Below, piece after piece: positions 33,071-40,686 of a stretch of DNA of 64,000 bases. Numbering within the stretch: position 1 is the stretch's first letter; each line of letters begins with the position of its first letter. The translations under genes were made by a program, and so were the position numbers. This stretch comes from Geothrix sp. (GTDB taxonomy: Bacteria > Acidobacteriota > Holophagae > Holophagales > Holophagaceae): positions 3,646,857 through 3,710,856 of the forward strand of contig NZ_CP126625.1 in NCBI RefSeq assembly GCF_030219325.1, written 5' to 3'. The notes beneath the pieces were generated by a model, which was not told the origin of the DNA, made no database searches, and saw nothing but the letters and a program-made list of their open reading frames with translations.

Positions 33071-33552
33071 TGGCGCCGCGGCACAGGCAGAGTCGATCAG
33101 CCTCCGTCGGGCCACCCGGTGACAACTCGTTCCAAAACAACCCTGGAGCCGTTGGTGAGATGCGATCGGTTTTCGTGACGGGGTTCGTGTTCATGCTTGC
33201 CAACCGGTTGAAGTGATCCATTCGTGGAGACCTCCACCCGGGCCGACCAACCGGCCGCGGTCCCATCGCCGGCGTTGATCCTCTCGCCCTCGGGCCCGGG
33301 CCGCTTCGTCCTGTTCGCAGGTGCAGGGGGCGGCTGGCTGTTCATCGGGGGTTCGGCTGTATGCTGGGCATCGGTCGCGGGGTCTCGGCCATGGTCCGAT
33401 GGGTCCCATTCGCGAGACCCGCCAAACCATCGGCCTCCCTGGCCCCAAGCATCCTGGGGCTTTTGGGGACCCTTCATGGCCCTCAAATCCCTCCTGACTC
33501 TGAGTGGCTGCGCCCTACCCCACCTGCAGCCCTTTCTCCTCTGGAGCATTCC
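33071..33552. other. Intergenic stretch without a supported gene
   Basis: About 480 bp downstream of the last attC-like element. Several open frames cross it, but none has a plausible start, composition or motif. It marks the return from the cassette-like island to chromosomal sequence. Confidence 0.6.
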
Positions 33553-33927
33553 TTGATCACGAGCCCCCCCCGTGTCTGCGCCATCGCCACCCTCGGTTTC
33601 CTGCTGGGCTGCGCTTCACCCCACACGCTGACGCAACGAACGCCGGTCCTCGAATTCACCACGCCGTTGTCACCCAGGGAGGTGGCAAGCCGGATCTCCA
33701 GAGAATGGTCGAAGGAGCTCGCCAACATCAGCACCCTCCTCGATGGCGACGGATACCTGATCAGCTACATGCATCCCTTCGCCGGAGCGGATGCCACCGT
33801 CTCCATCCAGCCGAGCGGAAGCGGGTCGAAGGTCCGCTACTTCGAGCGGATGCCCTCGCTGACCCCGGCCTGGATGTCGGCTCCGGTGAAGGGTTGCAAC
33901 ATCCAGGCGGCGGAAAAGGCGTCCTGA
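33553..33927 (+). CDS. Small lipoprotein of unknown function
   Basis: A 124-residue predicted lipoprotein. The proposed TTG start at 33553 has GGAG 6 bases upstream and gives a signal peptide whose lipobox is FLLGC-AS. The mature part (about 100 residues) has strand-rich segments such as VLEFTTPLSPREVASRISRE and DATVSIQPSGSGSKVRYFER. This suggests a small alpha/beta domain of the kind found in periplasmic lipoproteins with a single START- or DUF-like fold. Family not recognised. The longer open frame upstream has no coding character. Confidence 0.6.
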   Translation: MITSPPRVCAIATLGFLLGCASPHTLTQRTPVLEFTTPLSPREVASRISREWSKELANISTLLDGDGYLISYMHPFAGADATVSIQPSGSGSKVRYFERMPSLTPAWMSAPVKGCNIQAAEKAS

Positions 33928-34031
33928 TCCCGCGTCAGGACCCTTCGCCACGGCCTTCACGACCCGGTCCGTCCGCCCCTGCCTTGGCCCTGGGCCACCC
34001 GCCCCCCACCCCTTCCTCCCCGGAGGCCCCC

Positions 34032-34574
34032 TTGCCCAGCCCCCGCACCCGCGCGGCCCTGCTCTTCGCCCTCGCACCATGCCTCCTGGCCCAGGCACCG
34101 GAGCCCCAGAGCGGCCTCGACCTGGCCCAGGAGGTCATCGAGGCCTACGGGGCCAAGCAGCGGTTCTCCGCCGCCATCCAGGGCCAGCTCCAGACCTTCA
34201 AGGCGCAGAACCCGAACCTGCCCGGCGCCCAGATCGAGGCCTTCGCCCGGGAGGTCACCAAGGATGAGCTGTACGTCCGCCTGGCCCGGACCCTGGAGGC
34301 GGCCTTCACCGTGGATGAGCTGAAGGCACTGCTCGTCCACTTCCGGAGCAACGGCTGCCGGAAGGCCTTCAACGACCCCGCGCTGGATCCGAAGACCCTG
34401 ACCCCCGAGGACCGGCTCGACATCGACCGCTTCCTGAAGTCGCCGGTGGGCGTGAAGTTCAGCGGGGAGTGGCCGCGGCTCAAGCAGGCCTTTGCGGACA
34501 TCGGCCGGCAGTGGGTGACCGATGCCCTCGAGCGGGTCCGCCAGGCGCCCGCGAAGAAATCCGGCCACCATTAG
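34032..34574 (+). CDS. Secreted DUF2059-like protein
   Basis: A 180-residue protein with a signal peptide (LPSPRTRAALLFALAPCLLA then QAPEP). A helical body follows, with TKDELYVRLARTLEAAFTVDELKALLVHFRSN and the FLKSPVGVKF segment. This matches the general pattern of DUF2059 proteins, where a helix rich in Glu/Leu is followed by a short segment in which a terminal residue group occurs before 'SP.G'. The TTG start at 34032 is supported by GGAGG six bases before it. Function unknown; the family is periplasmic. Confidence 0.6.
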   Translation: MPSPRTRAALLFALAPCLLAQAPEPQSGLDLAQEVIEAYGAKQRFSAAIQGQLQTFKAQNPNLPGAQIEAFAREVTKDELYVRLARTLEAAFTVDELKALLVHFRSNGCRKAFNDPALDPKTLTPEDRLDIDRFLKSPVGVKFSGEWPRLKQAFADIGRQWVTDALERVRQAPAKKSGHH

Positions 34575-34627
34575 GGAGCGGCCCCCCGGGCCTGCCCTTC
34601 CATCCCCGCCTGCACCTGGAGTCCCCC

Positions 34628-35107
34628 ATGCGCCGAGCCGCCGCCCTGCTCATCGTCCCCGCCTTCTTGTCCGTGGGTTGCACCCGGCCCGACCTGGACG
34701 TCACCAAGATCAAGGTCGGGATGACCAAGCGGGAGGTCCTTGAGCGGGTGGGCAACCCCACGAAGCGCACCGAAGTCGATCTCCACACCGACCTGCACGA
34801 GTACGAGGCCTACGACCGCTACGGCGCCATCAAGATCAACAGCCGCTCCCTGTTCGTGCGCTTCGTGGACGGCAAGGTGGAAGCCGTGGGCACCCTGGAG
34901 GACCTGAAGGCCGGGCGCTCCGTCCTCCGCACCGAGGCATCGAAGGCCAGCCCCGCCAGCGCCCCCTTGGCCGCGCCGAGCGCCCCGGCCTTCGACCTGC
35001 GGACGGAGCTGGAGAAGCTGGAGAAGCTGAAGAAGGACGGGCTCATCAGCGAGGCGGAGTTCCAGGAGCTGCGCCAAAAGGTCCTGGCCAAGGCCAAGGC
35101 CCAGTAG
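34628..35107 (+). CDS. BamE/SmpA-like lipoprotein with C-terminal SHOCT-type helix
   Basis: A 159-residue lipoprotein (signal MRRAAALLIVPAFLSVGC with Cys at 18). The N-terminal domain has IKVGMTKREVLERVGNPTKR, the SmpA/OmlA pattern of the Bam-complex lipoprotein BamE. A Ser/Ala/Pro-rich linker leads to a short hairpin, LEKLEKLKKDGLISEAEFQELRQKVL, typical of a SHOCT domain. The pairing of the two is uncommon. The N-terminal half may interact with envelope proteins, while SHOCT domains often mediate oligomerisation. Confidence 0.75.
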   Translation: MRRAAALLIVPAFLSVGCTRPDLDVTKIKVGMTKREVLERVGNPTKRTEVDLHTDLHEYEAYDRYGAIKINSRSLFVRFVDGKVEAVGTLEDLKAGRSVLRTEASKASPASAPLAAPSAPAFDLRTELEKLEKLKKDGLISEAEFQELRQKVLAKAKAQ

Positions 35108-35229
35108 CGACGGCCCGATTCCGGCCCTTGCGGCGGCCCCGGCCCCGGCTACCATTGATGTGATTTTTTGCATCAATGTCGCGGGGGCCGCGGGCCGCCC
35201 GCCTTTCGGGCCTCGGCCCAGGAGCCGCC

Positions 35230-35604
35230 GTGAAGATCGCCGTCATCATCGTCCGCACGCTCATGGGGCTGCTGTTCCTCTTCGCCTCGGTGACCTACCT
35301 GTTCAAGCTCATCACGCCCCCGGAGCCCACGGGAGCCATGAAGACCTTCAGCGCCGGCCTGGAGGCCGCGCGCTACCTCATGCCCACGGTGAAGGTCCTC
35401 GAGCTGACCTGCGGGCTGGCCCTGGTGACGGGCCGCTTCGTGCCCCTGGCCACGGTGCTGCTGGCCCCCATCATCGTGAACATCCTGCTGATCCACGCCT
35501 TCCTGGGCCCCGAGGGCCTGCCCGTGGCCATCTTCCTGGTGCTGGCCAACGGCTTCCTGGCCTACCACCACCGGGAGAGCTACCGGCCCCTGTTCCGGGC
35601 CTGA
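35230..35604 (+). CDS. DoxX-like small membrane protein
   Basis: A 124-residue inner-membrane protein with four hydrophobic helices (about 4-24, 45-65, 73-93, 98-115). It has the arrangement RTLMGLLFLFASVTYLFKL, LMPTVKVLELTCGLALVTGRF and PLATVLLAPIIVNILLIHAF typical of DoxX/DoxD-type proteins. The GTG start at 35230 has AGGAG 5 bases upstream; an in-frame ATG at 35176 is less likely. Function not assigned; some DoxX relatives take part in redox protection. Confidence 0.8.
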   Translation: MKIAVIIVRTLMGLLFLFASVTYLFKLITPPEPTGAMKTFSAGLEAARYLMPTVKVLELTCGLALVTGRFVPLATVLLAPIIVNILLIHAFLGPEGLPVAIFLVLANGFLAYHHRESYRPLFRA

Positions 35605-35644
35605 GGTCCGGCCACTGGCGTCAAGCCTGCGGCCGGCCCCCTGA

Positions 35645-35668
35645 CTGGGGCCCGATCATGGGCCCCAG
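35645..35668. terminator. GC-rich hairpin after the DoxX-like gene
   Basis: CTGGGGCCC (35645-35653), six-base loop, GGGCCCCAG (35660-35668): a perfect 9-bp stem 41 bp after the stop. No U-run follows, so it is only a possible terminator. Confidence 0.5.
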
Positions 35669-36203
35669 CCCAGGCCTTGAATTTCGACGGCCCTGGGACC
35701 CTTGGGTCGAAATGGCCCCACCCTGGGTGAAATCAGTGTAACTGCTGGAAAAGCACGCGTTGAGTGGCTGGTTCCCCGATGGGGCTGGGTCATTAAATTT
35801 CCATTCTGGAATTTTGCTGCTTTTTACTATGTCGTGGACATACAGGGCCTTGGTTCTGGCGAATGAAGTTGGTCCATACCTTGCTGTGGCTTCCGGTGTC
35901 CTGCCACCCCTGGTGCCGAATGACCGCCCCCTCCACGTCAGCCCCGAGTGTGTCGGGTCAAGGCAACCCGGAAGTCAGACCTGGGCGACCCGGGGCTGCC
36001 TCTCTGAAGACCCGGCGCAGCCTGGATCTTTGCTTTGACCGTGGGCTTTGGCTCGGGTTCGGCACGGAACCTGGAACGCAGGTCCGCGAGCAAGAATTGA
36101 GGGCGGCTTGACCTACCCTGTGCCGTCCGGTGCACCCCTGCCCACACCACCAGACTGGACGGGTCATTCCCCGTCCACGCTGGTACCGGTGGAGCCGCAG
36201 CCC
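35669..36203. other. Long intergenic region before the metallophosphoesterase operon
   Basis: About 535 bp with no supported gene. It is more AT-rich around 35790-35840, where a promoter for the operon could lie, but no confident -35/-10 pair was found. The operon's first frame is open back to 36048, so part of 36108-36203 may be coding if the true start is TTG 36108 or GTG 36120. Confidence 0.55.
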
Positions 36204-37892
36204 ATGACGGACTGGTTCCATCCGGCCCAGCTCGCCGCCACGGCGATCCAGGTGGTCATCTCCACGGTGCTGGGCCGGCAGGCGGATCATCGGATTCTGG
36301 AGGCCCTGGCCGCCGGACCCATCGAAACCTACGACTACAGCGCTGGGGACACATTCACCTTCGACTATGTGGCGGATACGGGCGACGGGTGGGATTCCAC
36401 CTACACCTTGGCCTACCACCTGGCCCAGCCCGGCCTGCATCTGCCCGAGGGGACCGGCACGCGGACCCTGCCCAGGGGCCAGGTGCTCCTGTTTGGCGGG
36501 GACGAAGTCTACCCCGTAGCCAATCGGGCCCAGTATGAGAAGCGCCTGGTGGGCCCCTTCGAAACCGCCATGGCGTTGAGTCCCGACCAGAAGCAGGCTC
36601 CCCACGTATTCGCCATTCCCGGAAACCACGACTGGTACGACAGCTTGGTGGCCTTCACCCGGCTGTTCATCGGCAAGAGCTGGTTCGCCGCCTGGCAGAG
36701 CCGCCAGACGCGGAGCTACTTCGCCCTGAAGCTGCCCCATGGCTGGTGGCTGATGGGTGTGGATGTCCAACTGGATTCGGACCTGGATGCCCCCCAGGTC
36801 GAGTACTTCGAGCAGGTCGCCAGGACCATCCCCGAGGGGGACCGCATCATCCTCTGCCTGCCCGAACCCCACTGGATCTACCAGCAGGAACGAGATACCG
36901 GCCACTGGGATCGGGCATCCTGGGAGCGGCCCCAGTCTGATTCCCCCGGATCGCAGCCCATCCGCTCCAACCTGGACTACCTGGAACGCAAGCTGTTCAA
37001 GAACCAGGTGGCCGTGATGCTGGCCGGGGACCTCCACCACTACCGCCGCCACGCCCACCCCGATGGCCGCCAGAAAATCGTGGCCGGCGGCGGCGGTGCG
37101 TTCATGCATGCCTCCCATCCGTGGTCCCAGACCCCCTTGGCCGATGGCTCTCAGCTCAAGAGCGTCTGGCCCCCGACCTCCGAATCTCGGGCCCTCGTCT
37201 GGGGCAACCTGAAGTTCCCCCTGCTCCATTGGCCCCTGGGCCTGCTCATCGGGCTCTGCTACCTGCTGATCGATTGGACATTGCAGGTGGACCTTTCCGG
37301 GTTCCGTTTCTCGGAGTTCGGCTCCGCCCTGGGCCAAGCACTGCTGGAAGTCCTGCGACGTCCCGGGGGCGCATTCCTGATGCTGGGCCTTCTGGGTGCC
37401 TTCATCCTCTTCGCGTCTCCCGAGAGCCGGCGCTTCCGGTGGATCGCAGGCCTGGCCCACGGGCTCGGCCACCTGCTGCTCTGTTTCGTCCTGGGCTGGG
37501 GAGCCACCCGTCTCACGGTGGTGGCCTGGGGCCAGACCTACCAGAGCTGGAACCAGCTCCTTCTTGGCGGTGCCCTGGTGTTCCTGGGCGGGGCGATCCT
37601 GGGGGCCCTGCTCTTCGGGCTCTACCTGGCCCTCTCCCTCAACGTCTTCGGCCGCCACTGGACCGAAGCCTCCAGCGGCCTCGCGATTCCGGACTGGAAG
37701 AACTTCCTCCGCCTCCAGATCGGGTCGGACGGCGCCCTGAGCATCCATCCCATTGGGTTCCGGCGCATCTCCCGCCGCTGGAGGGCTGGCGCGGCAGACC
37801 CCACGGGACCTCGCCTGGAGCCGGATGATCCTGCCTTCACAGGACCGGAATACATCGAAGCACCGATCCAGGTGCCGGGACGGCGACCATGA
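36204..37892 (+). CDS. Membrane-anchored calcineurin-like metallophosphoesterase
   Basis: A 562-residue protein with an N-terminal metallophosphoesterase domain and a C-terminal membrane part. Metal-site motifs: DYVADTGDGWD (about 54-64), FGGDEVYP (97-104), PGNHDWYD (139-146) and AGDLHHYRRH (274-283). After residue 340 come about five hydrophobic helices, with a basic C-terminal tail. ATG at 36204 has GGAG nine bases upstream; TTG at 36108 or GTG at 36120 would add 32 or 28 residues and remain possible. Its stop overlaps the next gene (ATGA), so it starts a tight operon. The substrate is unknown; a lipid or nucleotide phosphate is plausible. Confidence 0.85.
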   Translation: MTDWFHPAQLAATAIQVVISTVLGRQADHRILEALAAGPIETYDYSAGDTFTFDYVADTGDGWDSTYTLAYHLAQPGLHLPEGTGTRTLPRGQVLLFGGDEVYPVANRAQYEKRLVGPFETAMALSPDQKQAPHVFAIPGNHDWYDSLVAFTRLFIGKSWFAAWQSRQTRSYFALKLPHGWWLMGVDVQLDSDLDAPQVEYFEQVARTIPEGDRIILCLPEPHWIYQQERDTGHWDRASWERPQSDSPGSQPIRSNLDYLERKLFKNQVAVMLAGDLHHYRRHAHPDGRQKIVAGGGGAFMHASHPWSQTPLADGSQLKSVWPPTSESRALVWGNLKFPLLHWPLGLLIGLCYLLIDWTLQVDLSGFRFSEFGSALGQALLEVLRRPGGAFLMLGLLGAFILFASPESRRFRWIAGLAHGLGHLLLCFVLGWGATRLTVVAWGQTYQSWNQLLLGGALVFLGGAILGALLFGLYLALSLNVFGRHWTEASSGLAIPDWKNFLRLQIGSDGALSIHPIGFRRISRRWRAGAADPTGPRLEPDDPAFTGPEYIEAPIQVPGRRP

Positions 37893-38920
37893 CGATCCTT
37901 CCCGAGACTTCCATCCCCTTCACCGCCGGTGACGGGCGCGCCCTGCGCTTGCGCCGGCTGGGCCTGGCCGACGAGGCCCCGAAGGGTCCCGTGATGCTCG
38001 TGCATGGCGCTGGAGTCCGCTCCAGCATCTTCCAGGCTCCGGTGAAGGAGAACCTGGTCCAGCGCCTGGTGGCCGAGGGCTACGACGTCTGGTTAGAGGA
38101 TTGGCGCGCCAGCATCGACCTGCCGCCCTGCAATTGGACACTGGACCAGGCGGCCCTCTACGACCATCCGAAGGCCGTGCAGAAAGTGATCGAAGTGACG
38201 GGCCGCAACCAGATGAAGGCCATCATCCACTGCCAGGGCTCCACCAGCTTCGCCATGTCGGCCCTGGCCGGGCTGGTGCCCGAGGTGGACACCATCGTCA
38301 CCAACGCCGTGTCCCTGTGCCCGGTCATTCCAGCCTTCTCCCGGTTCAAGCTGGCCTTCACCCTGCCCCTGGTCCACCGGATCATGGATGGCCTCGATCC
38401 CCAGTGGGGCGAGTACGCGCCGGACTGGAAGGCCAAGCTCATCCGGGCGGTGGCGGTGTACACGCACTTCGAACGCGAGAACGCCGTCAGCAAGCTGGTG
38501 AGCTTTACCTACGGGTCGGGCCATCCCGCCCTGTGGCGTCACGAGAACCTCAATGAGGCCACCCTGGACTGGCTGCGGCGCGAGTTCGCCCGCGTGCCCC
38601 TCAGCTTCTTCGAGCAGATTCGCACATGCGTCCGGGCCGGCCACCTGGTGAGTGTGGATGGGCGTCCGGGCCTGCCTGCGGATTACGCTGCTGGCCCGCT
38701 GCGCACCGAAGCCCGCTGGACCTTCCTCGCGGGGGAGCTGAACCGCTGCTTCCTGCCAGAGAGCCAAGTGCGGGCCCATGCCTTCTTCGATGCCCGGCAG
38801 CCGGGGCGTCACCGCCTTCATCTGTTCCCGCGCTACAGCCATCTGGACATTTTCATGGGCCAGGCGGCCAGCGAGGATGTCTTCCCCGTGATTCTTTCGG
38901 CCCTGCAGGGCCAAGGTTGA
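37889..38920 (+). CDS. Alpha/beta-fold hydrolase
   Basis: A 343-residue cytosolic-looking hydrolase. Seen: the oxyanion region VMLVHGAGVRSSIFQ (about 35-49) and a nucleophile elbow in IHCQGSTSFAM, which has Gly-x-Ser in a Cys-Gln-Gly-Ser context. A catalytic Asp region probably lies in LFP..SHLDIF, with His in YSHLDI near residue 322. In related proteins from other bacteria this domain is fused behind a GMC oxidoreductase (from memory of the families). It starts inside the stop of the metallophosphoesterase gene. Esterase or lipase activity on a lipid is the likely role, inferred. Confidence 0.8.
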   Translation: MTILPETSIPFTAGDGRALRLRRLGLADEAPKGPVMLVHGAGVRSSIFQAPVKENLVQRLVAEGYDVWLEDWRASIDLPPCNWTLDQAALYDHPKAVQKVIEVTGRNQMKAIIHCQGSTSFAMSALAGLVPEVDTIVTNAVSLCPVIPAFSRFKLAFTLPLVHRIMDGLDPQWGEYAPDWKAKLIRAVAVYTHFERENAVSKLVSFTYGSGHPALWRHENLNEATLDWLRREFARVPLSFFEQIRTCVRAGHLVSVDGRPGLPADYAAGPLRTEARWTFLAGELNRCFLPESQVRAHAFFDARQPGRHRLHLFPRYSHLDIFMGQAASEDVFPVILSALQGQG

Positions 38921-38930
38921 GGCGGTACCC

Positions 38931-39809
38931 ATGGGCGTTCCCTCCCGAGTTCTTCGCGCCACTGGCCGCCATGCACTGGTGGATGGCATTCCCTTCCAGC
39001 TGCCCGTGCTGTGTGAGGAAAGTCCGGCCCTCTTTGCGGTCTTCCCCATCGATGCAGACAAGGCCAGGGCCCTGCTTCCGGGCAACGAAATCCATCCTTT
39101 GCGTTTTTGGAACAGGGGGCTTCTGGTGGTCTCGGTGATGGACTACCGCAAGACCAGCATCGGAAAGTACATCGAGTTCAGTGTGGGCATCGCCTGTACC
39201 CGGGGACCCAAACCCGCCCCCCGTCTCCTTCCGGCCCTCCTGCCCTGGTTCTTCAACACCGGCCAATTCGTGGTGGAACTGCCGGTGAGTACGGAGATCT
39301 CCACCAAGGGCGGCAAGGGCATCTGGGGCATGCCCAAGCACCAGGGCAGCCTGGACTACCAGATCACGGATCAAACCGTGAGCAGCCAGTACGATCTGGA
39401 TGGCCAGCTGGGCATCCGGATCTCCATCCAGCGACCGGGCCGAGCCTGGCTTCCCCTTTCGGTGTCTGCCTCCAACTATTGCGCCTACAGGGGCATGATC
39501 TGGAAGTCCAACCTGCACTTCAAGGCCAAGGCCGGGCTGACGATGTTCAAGAAGGGCATCGCGGAACTGCTCATCGGCGACCATCCGCGTCTGGCGGCCC
39601 TGAAGGGCCTGGGGATCGGGAAGGACGCCCTCTTCGCGGCCTTCATCCCCTCCGCCCAAGGTGTCCTGGATGATCACGTGGAAGGCTGGTTCTACTCGGA
39701 GCCAAACCCCATCACCGCCCGCCCCGAAGGGTTCGAGAGCGTGGTGAACCTTGGCCTGGGCCAGGACTGGCCGCCGGCCCCAACCGCGAACGGAAGGAGA
39801 TCCCAATGA
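38931..39809 (+). CDS. Acetoacetate-decarboxylase-family protein
   Basis: A 292-residue protein with the layout of the acetoacetate decarboxylase (ADC) superfamily. An N-terminal region contains LPVLCEESPALFAVFPIDADKARALLPG, then LLVVSVMDYRKTSIGKYIEFSVGIACTRG, STKGGKGIWGMPKHQGSLDY and a late SYCAYRG-like strand. Family members of this branch often lack decarboxylase activity and may bind lipophilic ketones or fatty-acid-like ligands. It follows the hydrolase by 10 bp, and its stop overlaps the next ATG. The exact reaction is not known. Confidence 0.7.
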   Translation: MGVPSRVLRATGRHALVDGIPFQLPVLCEESPALFAVFPIDADKARALLPGNEIHPLRFWNRGLLVVSVMDYRKTSIGKYIEFSVGIACTRGPKPAPRLLPALLPWFFNTGQFVVELPVSTEISTKGGKGIWGMPKHQGSLDYQITDQTVSSQYDLDGQLGIRISIQRPGRAWLPLSVSASNYCAYRGMIWKSNLHFKAKAGLTMFKKGIAELLIGDHPRLAALKGLGIGKDALFAAFIPSAQGVLDDHVEGWFYSEPNPITARPEGFESVVNLGLGQDWPPAPTANGRRSQ

Positions 39810-40297
39810 AGCAGCCCTGGACCATCGCCACGAATCTGGGCCTGATGCTGGGCTGCGTCTCCATCTACATGGGCGTGGGCTGGTTCATGTGGGTCATGTC
39901 GTTCCCGTCGGCACCCCTTCTCACACCCGACAACATGGCCGTGGTCATGCTGCCCCAGGTGGCCGCCGCCACGCGCCTGTTCACCTTCCTCGTCACCCTG
40001 ATGGTGATCTGCGAGTCCCTGCTGATCTGGCAGCTCTGGCATACCCCCTTCAGGGTCTGGGCCCTGCTCGCTCTCATCCTTCTGGTGGCCGCCACAGGGG
40101 TGCACGTCACCTACTTGAAGCCCATCAATGACGAGCTGGCCAGCCACGCTCCCACGCTGGCCCGCCTCCAGGAACTGCTGATCCCGTGGGTCCACTACAA
40201 CCGGATCAAGGTGATCCTCTGGAATCTGGAGTGGCTGAACATGGCCGTGATCCTGCTGCGCCAGAGCGCGGGCTACTTCGCGGCAAAGGCGGCTTGA
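39806..40297 (+). CDS. Small four-helix membrane protein (DUF1772-like)
   Basis: A 163-residue inner-membrane protein with four hydrophobic helices (about 8-35, 52-77, 80-105, 128-152). It has a motif-rich layout: a Ser/Pro-containing first loop, TRLFTFLVTLM, THVTYLKPINDEL (read here as GVHVTYLKPINDEL) and WVHYNRIKVILWNLEWLNMA. This is reminiscent of DUF1772 (anthrone-oxygenase-like) proteins. It overlaps genes on both sides. Function unknown. Confidence 0.65.
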   Translation: MKQPWTIATNLGLMLGCVSIYMGVGWFMWVMSFPSAPLLTPDNMAVVMLPQVAAATRLFTFLVTLMVICESLLIWQLWHTPFRVWALLALILLVAATGVHVTYLKPINDELASHAPTLARLQELLIPWVHYNRIKVILWNLEWLNMAVILLRQSAGYFAAKAA

Positions 40298-40686
40298 TGA
40301 CCTCGCCACGGCTCCGACTGGTCCTGCTGATCATCGCGGTCCTCACCCTGATCAGCGGGGTCACCCAGATGCTGCTGCCCGCCGTCGTCCTTCACCTGGT
40401 GGGCGGACCGGACAACCCCGGCGCGCGCCACTTCTTCGGCATCGTGGGGATGTTCATGGTCCTCTTCGGCGGCCTGGCCTTCCAGTCGCTTCGGGCACCG
40501 GAGCCCCAGCAGACACTGCCCCTGCGGTGGGCTGCCCTCCAGAAACTGGGCGCCTCCATCGCCGTGGGCCTGGGGTTCCTCCATGGCCTCTTTGGCCCGC
40601 TCGCGATGCTGGTGGCCGGTTTCGACCTGCTCTCGGCGGTGCTGTTCTTCGCCTACCTGCGCCACCTTCCGGGACGGCTGCCATGA
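40297..40686 (+). CDS. Small membrane protein of unknown function
   Basis: A 129-residue protein with four predicted helices (about 8-32, 42-62, 78-100, 103-122). It contains the GARHFFGIVGMFMVLFGGL and ASIAVGLGFLHGLFGPLAM segments. The ATG at 40297 overlaps the previous stop (TGATGA), and the gene's stop overlaps the patatin ATG. It probably cooperates with the neighbouring four-helix protein in the membrane. No family identified. Confidence 0.65.
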   Translation: MTSPRLRLVLLIIAVLTLISGVTQMLLPAVVLHLVGGPDNPGARHFFGIVGMFMVLFGGLAFQSLRAPEPQQTLPLRWAALQKLGASIAVGLGFLHGLFGPLAMLVAGFDLLSAVLFFAYLRHLPGRLP

